60,195 nt of DNA from Flexilinea sp. (GTDB lineage Bacteria > Chloroflexota > Anaerolineae > Anaerolineales > Anaerolineaceae), in the NCBI GenBank assembly GCA_017432685.1, contig JAFRIR010000114.1, positions 1 to 60,195 on the forward strand, read 5' to 3'. The notes beneath the pieces were generated by a model. The model ran no database searches and was not told where the DNA came from. It worked only from the letters and a program-made list of their open reading frames with translations. Below, piece after piece: positions 24,929-33,732 of the stretch. The first letter of the stretch is position 1. Every line of letters begins with the position of its first letter. Both the position numbers and the translations under genes were made by a program.

Positions 24929-25867
24929 ATGAAAAATCAAACATATGATCTGGTCTGCATCGGGATGGCATTAGTCGACTCCATCATTAAAGGGTTCGAC
25001 CCTGAACCTGTTTCCGCTTCAGGGTTCCGGGCAGTTTCCGGCTCGCTGAATGTCGGCGGGGAAGCTGTCAATGAGGCAATCGCTGCCTCCAAGTTAGGCA
25101 TGAAGACAGGGATCCTCTGCGCATTGGGAAATGATGATGCAGGTCAGATCGTGAAACAGGCGCTGCAGCATTATGGTGTGGAAACCGGATTGATCCGGGT
25201 CTCTGAACAAACACCTGTCACCACCATGTTTGTGAACGAAGACGGGAGCAGGAAATCCATCACGAATGAGGCGCATAAATATAATTTTCACCCGGAAAAA
25301 TATGCGGCACAGTTCACAAATGCAAAAGCCGTGATCCTGGGCTCGCTTTTCCGGGCGCCTTTTGATGATTCGGAGATCATCCTTGAGGTCCTGACACACG
25401 CCCGGAACGCCGGGCAGCTCGTCTTTGCAGACACAAAACTGCCGAACTTCCGGAAGCTGACACTGAAGGACCTCCGCGACTCTCTGCCTCTGGTCGACTA
25501 TATCACCCCGAATGAGGATGAAGCAAAATATTTCAGCGGGGAGACGGAACCGGAAAAGATGGCGGATGTATTTCTGCAATACGGCGTGAAGAACGTCATT
25601 ATCAAACTTGGATCAAAAGGCTGCTATTTAAAAAATAATCGGGAAGAATATCGTCTGCCGGCTTATAACATCAACGCCGTGGATGCGACCGGCGCCGGGG
25701 ACAACTTCGCTGCAGCCTTTGCCTCTGAGATCCTGCGAAACGCCGACAACAGGGATGCCTTGTGCTTTGCAAATGCCTGCGGCGCGATCTGTACGACGGC
25801 AGTGGGAGCCGCCACTGCTCTGAAAAACAGAGAACAGGTCCTCAATTGGATGGAAGAAAACCGCTAA
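24929..25867 (+). CDS. PfkB-family sugar kinase
   Basis: A 312-residue ribokinase-fold carbohydrate kinase. Residues 30-50 carry the sugar-binding GGEAVNEAIAASKLGMK region (family GGxxxNxA). The C-terminal signature DATGAGDNFAAAF (about 252-264) contains the catalytic aspartate and anion hole. NEDEAKYFSG and KLGSKGCYL give further support. The substrate may be fructose, ribose, a nucleoside or another sugar; sequence alone does not decide. It is divergent from the broken sensor gene and convergent with the histidine operon, and I see no neighbouring transporter that would hint at its substrate. Confidence 0.88.
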   Translation: MKNQTYDLVCIGMALVDSIIKGFDPEPVSASGFRAVSGSLNVGGEAVNEAIAASKLGMKTGILCALGNDDAGQIVKQALQHYGVETGLIRVSEQTPVTTMFVNEDGSRKSITNEAHKYNFHPEKYAAQFTNAKAVILGSLFRAPFDDSEIILEVLTHARNAGQLVFADTKLPNFRKLTLKDLRDSLPLVDYITPNEDEAKYFSGETEPEKMADVFLQYGVKNVIIKLGSKGCYLKNNREEYRLPAYNINAVDATGAGDNFAAAFASEILRNADNRDALCFANACGAICTTAVGAATALKNREQVLNWMEENR

Positions 25868-25894
25868 CGATACAGCGACCGGTCAGGAGACGCA

Positions 25895-26635
25895 TCAGAG
25901 GTTAGCGGCCCAGCGGTCAAACTGAAAAGCAATATTTTCCTTTGCGTGCGCGTCGCTGGAGAGGATCAGTGTACCGCCGTGTTCCCTGATATACTGCCGG
26001 ATCTCCGCGGAAGGATAGGGTTCCGTCCGGTATCCACGGGAAATTGCTCCGGTGTTGATCTCAAAGGGCTTCCCCGTTTTCAGGAGTTCATCGACCGCCG
26101 TCTGCCAGGCTTTCCGATATCTCGGGTGATCGGTATCAAAGAAATGATGCTGTTCGTTGAACTTGGTGACCAGGTCAAAATGTCCGATGATATCACATTT
26201 TGTCTGACTCACGATATCCTTTTCGAGAGCGAAGAAATCTTCAATCATGGCAAACCAGTCGCCGGCATAATATTTTTCCACACCCTCAGAAAGGATTTCC
26301 GGGGTATTGTCCACGCACAGGTAATATCCGTCCGGCTGCCGGATGGAATGAACGGACCCGATGATGTAATCATAACTGTATGTATCATCCGAGTAATAGT
26401 CCCGTTCCAGACCGCAGAGCGCCCGGATCTTTCCGGCATAAATCGGTTTCAGCCGCTCGACCTCTTTCCGGTAGGCAATGGTTCCTTCCGGGGTCATGCC
26501 ACAGTCATCGCTTTCGGAATGGGAATGATCCGAAAGCCCGATGGTTTCCAGACCTTTTTCGATTGCGGACTGTATCATCTCCTCCGGTGTGTTTTTCCCG
26601 TCGGAGAAGGTGGTGTGCATATGGCGATCCTGCAT
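25895..26635 (-). CDS. hisK: Histidinol-phosphatase, PHP type
   Basis: A 246-residue PHP-family phosphatase that converts histidinol phosphate to histidinol. Metal-binding motifs are in order: RHMHTTFSDGK (first HxH), LSDHSHSE, GLERDYY, IIGSVHSI, GHFDLVTKF, and SSDAHAKE near the end. Its length and its place as the last gene of the his operon match Lactococcus/Bacillus-type HisK (HisJ) rather than the HAD-type enzyme fused to HisB. It starts where hisIE stops, indicating translational coupling. Confidence 0.92.
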   Translation of the reverse strand: MQDRHMHTTFSDGKNTPEEMIQSAIEKGLETIGLSDHSHSESDDCGMTPEGTIAYRKEVERLKPIYAGKIRALCGLERDYYSDDTYSYDYIIGSVHSIRQPDGYYLCVDNTPEILSEGVEKYYAGDWFAMIEDFFALEKDIVSQTKCDIIGHFDLVTKFNEQHHFFDTDHPRYRKAWQTAVDELLKTGKPFEINTGAISRGYRTEPYPSAEIRQYIREHGGTLILSSDAHAKENIAFQFDRWAANL

Positions 26636-27282
26636 CAGTTCATCTTCTCCTGTTTCACCTTGTGGTCGATCACATGGCGGGATGCCAGTTCTTTGTGAAT
26701 GTCTTCCAGAGAAATACCTGCCTCGACCATCAGCACCATCACATGATAGGTAAGATCTGCGATCTCATAGATCGTATTGGCTCTGTCCTGATCCTTGGCT
26801 GCAATAATGACCTCCGTGGATTCTTCTCCAACCTTTTTCAGGATCTTGTCCAGCCCCTTTTCAAACAGATAGGTGGTGTAAGAGCCTTCCTTTTTCTCCG
26901 TCTTGCGTCCCTCGATCAGCTTCATCAATCCTTCAAGCGTGAATTCATGGAGATTATCACTTTCCCAAACCGGATCGTTGAAACAGCTTTCGGTGCCTTT
27001 GTGGCAGGCAGGACCGTCCTTTTCAACCTTTACAACCAGCGCGTCCCGGTCACAGTCTGCCGTGATCGAAACGATGTGCTGATAATTTCCACTCGTTTCA
27101 CCCTTCAGCCAAAGCTCCTGACGGCTGCGGCTCCAGAAACAGGTCAGTCCTTTTTCCATGGAGATTTTCAAGCTTTCCCGGTTCATATAGGCGAGTGTCA
27201 GCACTTTGCCGTTTTCCGCGTCCACAACGATCGCGGGAATCAGCCCTTTTTCATCAAATTTCAATTCGTTGATATCGATCAT
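26635..27282 (-). CDS. hisIE: Phosphoribosyl-AMP cyclohydrolase / phosphoribosyl-ATP pyrophosphatase
   Basis: A 215-residue bifunctional enzyme for histidine steps 2 and 3. The N-terminal HisI half (about 1-105) has [30 protein letters not shown] and the metal ligands in [19 protein letters not shown]. The C-terminal HisE half (about 115-205) has [24 protein letters not shown] and [10 protein letters not shown]. Both halves appear complete. It lies 28 bases after hisF. Confidence 0.95.
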   Translation of the reverse strand: MIDINELKFDEKGLIPAIVVDAENGKVLTLAYMNRESLKISMEKGLTCFWSRSRQELWLKGETSGNYQHIVSITADCDRDALVVKVEKDGPACHKGTESCFNDPVWESDNLHEFTLEGLMKLIEGRKTEKKEGSYTTYLFEKGLDKILKKVGEESTEVIIAAKDQDRANTIYEIADLTYHVMVLMVEAGISLEDIHKELASRHVIDHKVKQEKMN

Positions 27283-27310
27283 ATGATAACCACTTTCCTA
27301 AGTTCACGCA

Positions 27311-28069
27311 TCACAATCTTGCCGGAATACCCTGTTCCGCCATGGTCTGCTTCAGATCAGAGATCTTCACTTCACCGAAATGGAAGATCGAAGCGGCAAG
27401 CCCCGCGTCGACACCCGGAAGAGTCTTGAAAAGCGTGATGAAATCTTCGATCTTTCCCGCACCGCCGGAGGCAATGACCGGAACGTGCACAGCCTCACAG
27501 ACCTTTTCCAGCATTTCCAGGTCGAAGCCCTGTTTGACCCCGTCCGTGTCGATGGAATTGACAACGACTTCACCGGCGCCTTCCCCGACACAGCGTCGGA
27601 TCCATTCGATGGCTTCCATACCAGTGTTTTCCCGTCCGCCTTTCGCGAACACACGAAAAACGCCATCCACCCGTTTCACATCCGCGCTGAGGACCACGCA
27701 CTGGTCGCCGTAAAGCTTGGCAGCCTTCCCGACCAGCGACGGGTCGCGGATGGCGCCGGAATTGACTGAGACCTTGTCCGCACCGCACTTCAGCACCCGG
27801 TCAAAATCCGCTGTGCTGTTGATACCGCCCCCGACCGTCAGCGGGATGAACACGGTAGCTGCTGTTTCTGTCAAAATGTCCGTGAACAGCGCCCGACCTT
27901 CCGCGGAAGCCGTGATATCATAAAAAACCAGTTCATCCGCTCCGTTGTCACTGTAATAACGGGCAAGGTCCACCGGAGAGGCGACATCGCCCAGTTTTTC
28001 AAAATTGATTCCCTTGACCACCCGTCCATCCCGGACGTCCAGACAGGGAATGATGCGTTTCGTAATCAT
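27311..28069 (-). CDS. hisF: Imidazole glycerol phosphate synthase, cyclase subunit
   Basis: A 252-residue TIM-barrel protein that, with HisH, makes imidazole glycerol phosphate and AICAR. It starts ITKRIIPCLDVRDGRVVKG, where the aspartate is catalytic, and continues with LTVGGGI, and SIDTDGVKQGFDLEML (second catalytic Asp), VIASGGAG. Length is typical. Its start overlaps the hisA stop by four bases (ATGA). Confidence 0.97.
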   Translation of the reverse strand: MITKRIIPCLDVRDGRVVKGINFEKLGDVASPVDLARYYSDNGADELVFYDITASAEGRALFTDILTETAATVFIPLTVGGGINSTADFDRVLKCGADKVSVNSGAIRDPSLVGKAAKLYGDQCVVLSADVKRVDGVFRVFAKGGRENTGMEAIEWIRRCVGEGAGEVVVNSIDTDGVKQGFDLEMLEKVCEAVHVPVIASGGAGKIEDFITLFKTLPGVDAGLAASIFHFGEVKISDLKQTMAEQGIPARL

Positions 28070-28779
28070 CTTGCCGCCTCAATTGCTTTCTCCAGGTCGA
28101 TCGCTCCGGTATAGTAAGCCTTGCCGATGATAGCCCCGTAAAGCCCCATCTTTTGGAGCTCTATGACATCCTCCAGCGTGGAGACGCCTCCCGAGGCAAC
28201 GATCTGCACGTCGAGTTCTTGCGAAAGCTTACGGTAAAGCTCCCGGTTGGTTCCCCTCATGGCCCCGTCCCGGGAAATATCGGTGCAGATCAGCGTCTTG
28301 ACCCCAATCTCGGACAGATGACTGCAAAACGGCATAAACTCAAAACGGGAGTGTTCCGTCCAGCCCTTCACCGCCACCATGCCATCCCGGATGTCAACTC
28401 CGACAGCAATCTTTTCACCATAAAGTTGCACAGCTTCCGTCAGGAATTCTTCATTTTCAACAGCCGCCGTACCCAATATCACCCGGTCCAGACCTGCGGA
28501 AAGATAGCGTTCGACGGTTTCCATGGAACGGATTCCGCCGCCGATCTCACAGAAAAGGCCGCTTTGCTGCCGGATGCACAGCACGGTTTCCATGTTGGGC
28601 GTTTTTCCGTCACGGGCTCCTTCCAGGTCGACCAGATGAATGTGGGTGGCTCCCTTTGCGGCAAAATCCCGGGCAATTTCTTCCGGATGCTCGCTGTAAA
28701 CGGTCATCTGGTCGTAATCACCTTTGAACAGGCGCACGGCTTTACCCTGAAATAAATCAATTGCGGGAAACAGGATCAT
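28066..28779 (-). CDS. hisA: ProFAR isomerase
   Basis: A 237-residue TIM barrel of the HisA family, isomerising ProFAR to PRFAR. The catalytic aspartates lie in LFPAIDLFQGKAVRL and in ICTDISRDGAMRG. GGGIRSMETVERYL and VASGGVSTLEDV are the phosphate-binding segments. Its start overlaps the hisH stop by four bases and its stop overlaps the hisF start by four bases. Confidence 0.97.
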   Translation of the reverse strand: MILFPAIDLFQGKAVRLFKGDYDQMTVYSEHPEEIARDFAAKGATHIHLVDLEGARDGKTPNMETVLCIRQQSGLFCEIGGGIRSMETVERYLSAGLDRVILGTAAVENEEFLTEAVQLYGEKIAVGVDIRDGMVAVKGWTEHSRFEFMPFCSHLSEIGVKTLICTDISRDGAMRGTNRELYRKLSQELDVQIVASGGVSTLEDVIELQKMGLYGAIIGKAYYTGAIDLEKAIEAAR

Positions 28780-29396
28780 GCGGTTGCCTCCGTTTCACAA
28801 AAGGCTTTCAGGATATTCAGCCCGACGTTTCCGCTCTTTTCCGGATGAAACTGGCAGCCGAAAACATTGCCTTTGCCGACACAGGCAGTCAATTCCGCAC
28901 CGTATTCTGTCGTTGCCAGCAGCGAATCATCACACCCTACAGCACTGTAGGAATGAACAAAATAGACGAAATCTCCCTCACGGGTGTAGCGCAGCAGCGG
29001 AGACTCCCGCTTGATGATCAGTCCGTTCCATCCCATCTGCGGGATCTTCAGCCCCTGCGGGATCTGTTCCGCGATCGGACGAATCTCCCCCTTCAGCAGC
29101 CCCAGACCTTCATGTTCGCCATATTCAAAACTGCGTTCAAAGAGCAGCTGCATTCCAAGGCATATTCCCATCAACGGTTTTCCCTGCGCGGCTTCTTCTT
29201 TCAATACACTGTCCAATCCGGATGCCCGAAGTTTCTCCGCAGCATCGGCAAAGGCGCCTACACCGGGGAGAATCAGGCGGTCGGCCTTTCGAATCACTTC
29301 CGGGTCAGCAGTGACGAATGCTTCGGCTCCGATGACGCCAAATGAGGATTTTAGGGAAAACAGGTTTCCGACACCGTAATCCAAAATCGCGATCAT
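28776..29396 (-). CDS. hisH: Imidazole glycerol phosphate synthase, glutaminase subunit
   Basis: A 206-residue class I glutamine amidotransferase. The nucleophile cysteine is in MGICLGMQLLFE and the His-Glu pair is in CQFHPEKSG. The N-terminal AILDYGVGNLFSLK and LPGVGAFADA are HisH signatures. It supplies ammonia to HisF. It overlaps hisB by a single base and hisA by four. Confidence 0.97.
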   Translation of the reverse strand: MIAILDYGVGNLFSLKSSFGVIGAEAFVTADPEVIRKADRLILPGVGAFADAAEKLRASGLDSVLKEEAAQGKPLMGICLGMQLLFERSFEYGEHEGLGLLKGEIRPIAEQIPQGLKIPQMGWNGLIIKRESPLLRYTREGDFVYFVHSYSAVGCDDSLLATTEYGAELTACVGKGNVFGCQFHPEKSGNVGLNILKAFCETEATA

Positions 29397-29983
29397 CAGA
29401 GGACTCCTTTGGTGGAAGGAATTTCACCTGCCAGCGCAGGATCGACAGCGACCGCGGTCTTCAGACTCCGTGCCACGCTCTTGAAAGCGCCTTCGATGAT
29501 GTGATGACTGTTTTTCCCGGAGATTTGACGAATATGCAGCGTCATTCCCGCGTTATGGGCAAAGGCACGGAAGAATTCTTCCGTCAGTTCCGTGTCAAAG
29601 GTTCCGACCTTTTCTGTCGGGATCTGTAAATCATAAATCAGAAGTCCTCTGCCGGAAAGATCAACTGCGCTGAGGATCAGACTCTCGTCCATGGGCAGCA
29701 GCATGCTGCCGTAACGGGTGATGCCCTTCTTGTCTCCCAGTGCACTGGCAAAAGCCTGCCCAAGGGCGATGCCGATATCCTCCACACTGTGATGATCATC
29801 GACTTGTGTATCTCCCTTACAATTCACCTGAAGATCAAAGCGGCCGTGTTTCGCAAAAAGGGTCAGCATGTGATCGAGGAATCCCACGCCCGTATCAATT
29901 TGATTCGCTCCTGTTCCATCCAGGTTCAGACAAAGGTGAATATCCGTTTCTCCCGTGGTTCTGGTGATTTGAGCCTGCCTCAT
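29396..29983 (-). CDS. hisB: Imidazoleglycerol-phosphate dehydratase
   Basis: A 195-residue single-domain dehydratase (no fused phosphatase, in agreement with the separate hisK). The two metal-binding motifs are GFLDHMLTLFAKHGRFDL / DDHHSVEDIGI and GKNSHHIIEGAFKSVARSL. I chose ATG 29983, which overlaps the hisC stop (ATGA) and has GGAGGAG upstream, over a longer frame to 30028 lying inside hisC. Confidence 0.96.
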   Translation of the reverse strand: MRQAQITRTTGETDIHLCLNLDGTGANQIDTGVGFLDHMLTLFAKHGRFDLQVNCKGDTQVDDHHSVEDIGIALGQAFASALGDKKGITRYGSMLLPMDESLILSAVDLSGRGLLIYDLQIPTEKVGTFDTELTEEFFRAFAHNAGMTLHIRQISGKNSHHIIEGAFKSVARSLKTAVAVDPALAGEIPSTKGVL

Positions 29984-31047
29984 GCGCTTTTCTCCTCCAG
30001 TATTTCTTTGATGGTCCTTACCAGACACTCCATCTGTTCTTTTGTGCCGATGGTGATCCGATTATAATCGGAAATTTGCGGCAGGGTAAAGTGACGGATC
30101 AGAATTCCCCGTTCTTTCAGTTTCCGATAAAGCACTTCCCCGCTGATTTTCGGATGGCGGGCAAAGAGAAAATTCGAAAGGGAATCGGTCATCTCAAAAC
30201 CCAGTTCTTTCAGCTTCTCCACACTCCATGCGCGATTTTCCATAATCACCCGGCAGTTTTCGCGATTGTATTCATCCTGCTGCAGACAGGCGATCCCGGC
30301 AGCAGCCGTCAACCGGTTCACGTTGTAGGGATTGGTTGAATATTTGACCGTGTTCAGGTCACGGATCAGCTCCGGTGAACCGGCGCCAAAACCCAGCCGC
30401 CCTCCGGCAAGGGAACGGGATTTGGAAAAGGTCTGAACCACCAGCAGGTTATCATATTTCCGAAGGAGCGGCAGACAGCTCTCCGCGCCGAAATCCACAT
30501 ATGCCTCATCCACCACAACCACATGGTCCGGATTTTCACGCAAAATCTGCTCGATCTCATCCCGGCTGAGCGCGACCCCGGTTGGGGCATTGGGATTGGC
30601 AATGAAGACCGTACCGGCAGCCCGGAAATAATCCCCGATCCGGATCGAGAAATCCGGCTGCAGGGGAATCTCTTTCCATGGCAGTTGGTTGATTTGAGCA
30701 AAGACAGGGTAAAACCCGTAAGTCAGGTCCGGAAAGATTGCCGGTGTATTCTGATCACAAAAGGCCATGAAAGCAAAGTTCAGAATTTCATCCGAACCGT
30801 TGGTCATCAGCAGCATATCCGGTTCCAGTCCCAGCCGTTCGGCAAGGATCTTCCGCAATTCCGTGCATTCCGGATCCGAATAAAGCCTCAGCCGGCTGCT
30901 TTCCTGACGGACAGCCTCTGCCACATCCGGATGCGGCGGGAAAGGACTCTCGTTGGTGTTCAGCTTGATGTACTGCTGGTCCCTGGGCTGTTCCCCCGGG
31001 ACATAAGCCTTCAGATCTTTGTATTTTTCAGAGAAAAAACGGCTCAT
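29980..31047 (-). CDS. hisC: Histidinol-phosphate aminotransferase
   Basis: A 355-residue class I/II aminotransferase. The PLP lysine is in VQTFSKSRSLAGGRLGFG. IKLNTNESPFPPHPDV, LTNGSDEILNFAFMAFCD and ANPNAPTGVALS are family marks. It uses glutamate to convert imidazole acetol phosphate to histidinol phosphate. In this operon order it would directly follow hisD, but a 3.5-kb island now separates them. A weak Shine-Dalgarno (AAAGGCGGA) precedes the ATG. Expression of the distal genes now needs read-through of the island or a new promoter before hisC; I could not identify a strong one. Confidence 0.95.
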   Translation of the reverse strand: MSRFFSEKYKDLKAYVPGEQPRDQQYIKLNTNESPFPPHPDVAEAVRQESSRLRLYSDPECTELRKILAERLGLEPDMLLMTNGSDEILNFAFMAFCDQNTPAIFPDLTYGFYPVFAQINQLPWKEIPLQPDFSIRIGDYFRAAGTVFIANPNAPTGVALSRDEIEQILRENPDHVVVVDEAYVDFGAESCLPLLRKYDNLLVVQTFSKSRSLAGGRLGFGAGSPELIRDLNTVKYSTNPYNVNRLTAAAGIACLQQDEYNRENCRVIMENRAWSVEKLKELGFEMTDSLSNFLFARHPKISGEVLYRKLKERGILIRHFTLPQISDYNRITIGTKEQMECLVRTIKEILEEKSA

Positions 31048-31348
31048 GATTCCGCCTTTCTTTCCAGGTATTCCTTTTGATTCAAAAAATTTGACAAGTG
31101 TACTTCCCTATGAAAAAATGATTATTCGGATGTAATCATTCAGAATACGTGATGGGAAATTATTTGATTTGCTCGGAATTGAGCCAGCGGAATTGTTCCC
31201 ATATTAATATGTTCTGAAAGGTGGCTTCCGAATCATTTATACAATGAAATAAGTATACTGTAAAATAATATTGTGTAGTGTATTCTTGTAATGATTCAGT
31301 ATGGATTACATGAAGACTGAATTAACATGCTCATCCCCGGTTTTTCTA

Positions 31349-31582
31349 TGAAATCTCAGACACTTTCTGAATATTTACGTTTCAATTATAAAATTCAGTG
31401 GGAAAAAATCATTTGAAAAATTATCTGAAAAACAAACTAAGATGTGTATAATTTTTAAAATAATACGAGATATTTTCTCTTACGATCTTCGTGAAAACGG
31501 TGTGTCAATTTGTCAGATCGCAAAAATTTATAAGGTCAACAGGAATACCGTCAGCTCTTTCATCAAGAACAAAATCGATTAA
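31349..31582 (+). pseudogene. Remnant of a small helix-turn-helix protein
   Basis: From ATG 31442 a 46-codon frame reads LRENGVSICQIAKIYKVN followed by RNTVSSFIKNK, a clear helix-turn-helix of the kind found at the N terminus of transposases and resolvases. Just upstream, from 31349, another frame reads MKSQTLSEYLRFNYKIQWEK before a stop, so one frameshift may separate two parts of one small gene. Too short to be a complete transposase. The rest of 31048-31670 is AT-rich and holds nothing else I can name. Confidence 0.4.
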
Positions 31583-31608
31583 AATTAAACTTATTATTGT
31601 CTGAGCCA

Positions 31609-31646
31609 TCAGAACAGGTTCCGGTGACTTATTCTGAACAGTTATG
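31609..31646 (+). repeat. R1 fragment
   Basis: ATTCTGAACAGTTATGC resembles the right end of an R1 element and TCAGAACAGG its left end, with almost all of the interior missing. It lies just before the Shine-Dalgarno of the small gene at 31671. Confidence 0.4.
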
Positions 31647-31670
31647 CAAACCTCTTCATAAAGGAGACGA

Positions 31671-31940
31671 TTGAAGATGATTATTAATATTCGAAAGCAT
31701 TTTGATCATGACCGTTATGATGAATATATGAAGCAATATGTTTATGAAATTCATGACAGCGACGCTGAAAAAGCTTGTGAATGCGCGGCCGGAGCCGTAA
31801 GCAAATATGAACAGGAATATTTGGATGGCGAAATCGATGATGATGTTCTACTGCAGGACTATGTTGAATCAGCCTTCAGGGATTCCGGGATCACATTTGA
31901 GCGTAAGGAAATCAAAATTCTCGATTGTTACTTGTTTTGA
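31671..31940 (+). CDS. Small acidic hypothetical protein
   Basis: An 89-residue acidic protein with no recognisable domain. AAAGGAG precedes the ATG at a good distance, so it is likely translated. It is mostly helical by composition (EKACECAAGAVSKYEQEYLDG, DDDVLLQDYVESAF) and has no signal peptide. Its stop codon overlaps the left end of a diverged R1 copy. It lies in the island between hisC and hisD, 0.7 kb upstream of the ATPase gene. Small acidic proteins in such islands are sometimes antitoxins or inhibitors, but nothing here proves that. Confidence 0.55.
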   Translation: MKMIINIRKHFDHDRYDEYMKQYVYEIHDSDAEKACECAAGAVSKYEQEYLDGEIDDDVLLQDYVESAFRDSGITFERKEIKILDCYLF

Positions 31941-32064
31941 TAACAATTCAGAACACGCCATCGGGGGCGGTTACGCGCCAGCGGAACTGTCACCGGAAGA
32001 AGTAATCGATGAAATGTGACGGTTCCATCCTTCGGATAGTAGTGCTTCGTCCTGAATAGATAAC
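31939..32064 (+). repeat. R1 element, copy H (diverged)
   Basis: Left end GATAACAATTCAGAAC and right end GTCCTGAATAGATAAC still pair as terminal inverted repeats, but the interior differs strongly from other copies. It is either an old copy or a related subfamily. Confidence 0.55.
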
Positions 32065-32208
32065 AATTCTGATGGATTTCTGAAAGAACAGAGGAGAATA
32101 ACCCTGACCGTTGATGACATCCCCCACCACAAGCGCAGCTCTTTGTCCTCCACCGCACCATTGAGATCATGGACGAGATCGACCAGGTGATTGAGCTTTA
32201 GGATAATT

Positions 32209-32487
32209 ATGAACAAATTCCCCATCCGGTTTTACGATGATCGAGCCCTTCGAGCCATTTGGGATGAAAAATATTTCAAATGGTGATTTTCCGCGATCGA
32301 TGTCGTCAGCGCCATCAACGGGGAAGACGATGCTGTCAAAGCCGGAAATTACCGGCGCCGGCTGAAAAGGAAACTGAAAAACGACGGTGTTCAACTCGTG
32401 AGTGACACTCACGAGTTCAAATTCGAAGCGCCGGACGGAAAAAAACGGAATGCAGTTGCACTCGGCAGTCAGACAATTCCTAAATAA
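32209..32487 (+). pseudogene. BRO-N/phage-antirepressor-type gene remnant
   Basis: From ATG 32209 the frame reads MNKFPIRFYDDRALRAIWDE, then KYFKW, a TGA stop (32284-32286), and continues FSAIDVVSAINGEDDAVKAG, NYRRRLKRKLKNDG, DTHEFKFEAPDGKKRNA to a stop at 32487. This is the N-terminal BRO-type region of phage antirepressor-like proteins, where the stop replaces a tryptophan (WW) and the C-terminal domain is missing. Upstream (32110-32200) another frame ending HRTIEIMDEIDQVIEL may be the tail of a second lost gene. These remnants show the island has a phage or mobile-element history. Confidence 0.65.
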
Positions 32488-32616
32488 AAAATTATATTCG
32501 AAGGTAAGCAACTGTAATATTATTACGGAAGCGTAAATAAATTACGGTATTATTATAGATAACTGTTATAAATTCATGAACAGGCCTCAATTAATCTGAG
32601 AGGAGTGTGATTTGAA

Positions 32617-33732
32617 ATGCTGAAACGGTTCGAAGCAGAAAATTATAAAGGATTTGCTAAACGACTCGTTTGGGATCTAAATGCGCGGGATTACTCATTT
32701 AACCGTCACCTGGTACAAAATGGGATAGTAAATAAAGCAATTATTTACGGAAAAAACGGAATTGGAAAGAGCTGCCTTGGTCTGGCATTGTTTGATATCA
32801 CTTTGCATTTGACGGATAATGAACGGATCAATGCCGGATATCTTTCTAATTACCCCAATCTGCATAATCCTGATGATCCGGTATCCTTTACCTATGTTTT
32901 TCAGTTTGAAAATGATGAAGTAATATACAACTATCAAAAATCCGGACCTGATTATCTGCTTAATGAACAGCTGTTTTTCAATGGTGAAATAGTGCTGGAT
33001 TATGATTATTTCGACGAAGAGAAACAATATATTTCAGAAAAACTGAAAAGCAGCCTGAATATTGATCTTGTGGACAACAAACTTTCTGTGATTAAATTCA
33101 TATATCGCAACACACCTACAAATTTCAATACTCTTCTCACCAAAATGGTCAGATTCTGTGAAAATATGCTCTGGTACCGCAGTCTATCTGACGGAAATAT
33201 GTATGCGGGATTTACAAACGGTGTAACCGCTTTGGTTGAAAACCTGTATCAAAAGGGACAATTAAAAGAATTCGAACAGTTTCTGAGAGAAAACGGATTG
33301 GAATATGATCTTAAATTTGTACCCTTAAACGGAAAACATGAATTGATGGCAGTGTTCTCTGATGGAAACCATAAAAACATGACACCATTCACCTCCATTG
33401 CTTCCACAGGAACGATGGCATTGTTCCTGTTTTTCACCTGGCAGACATTGGCTTTTGACCAGGTCACATTCCTGTTCATCGATGAGTTTGATGCTTTTCT
33501 GCATTTTGAATCTGCCGAGAATCTCATCAAATTACTCAATGAAAACAAAACGTTTCAATCTGCTCTGACCACGCACAACACGTCTCTGATTTCAAATTCA
33601 ATTACCCGCCCGGATTGCTGCTTTATTATGACAGAGAACAAAATCACGAGCTTTGCCAATTCAACAAGCCGTGAATTGCGCGAAGGGCATAATCTAGAGA
33701 AACTGTATAAAAGCGGAGAATTTGGTGGATAA
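32617..33732 (+). CDS. AAA15/AAA21-type ATPase of a two-gene module
   Basis: A 371-residue SMC/ABC-like ATPase. Walker A is YGKNGIGKS at 44-52, an ABC-type signature region lies at FTSIASTGTMALF (258-270), Walker B at TFLFIDEFDAFLH (Asp289, Glu290), and a switch histidine at LTTHNTSLIS (His320). This is the layout of RloA/AbiLi, AriA (PARIS) and related defence ATPases, with a short coiled-coil-less insertion between the lobes. The stop overlaps the start of the following TOPRIM-like gene. GAGAGGAG lies somewhat far from the ATG. The upstream ~100 bases (32510-32600) are AT-rich with repeated ATTACGG in inverted arrangement, possibly the promoter and operator. The gene is AT-rich compared with the his genes around it, suggesting transfer. 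Confidence 0.85.
   Translation: MLKRFEAENYKGFAKRLVWDLNARDYSFNRHLVQNGIVNKAIIYGKNGIGKSCLGLALFDITLHLTDNERINAGYLSNYPNLHNPDDPVSFTYVFQFENDEVIYNYQKSGPDYLLNEQLFFNGEIVLDYDYFDEEKQYISEKLKSSLNIDLVDNKLSVIKFIYRNTPTNFNTLLTKMVRFCENMLWYRSLSDGNMYAGFTNGVTALVENLYQKGQLKEFEQFLRENGLEYDLKFVPLNGKHELMAVFSDGNHKNMTPFTSIASTGTMALFLFFTWQTLAFDQVTFLFIDEFDAFLHFESAENLIKLLNENKTFQSALTTHNTSLISNSITRPDCCFIMTENKITSFANSTSRELREGHNLEKLYKSGEFGG

Noticed and set aside
31091..31119. Plus-strand promoter (TTGACA, 17-base spacer, AAAAAT) just upstream of hisC
   Set aside because: The -10 match is weak in AT-rich DNA and no plus-strand gene starts within 300 bases.
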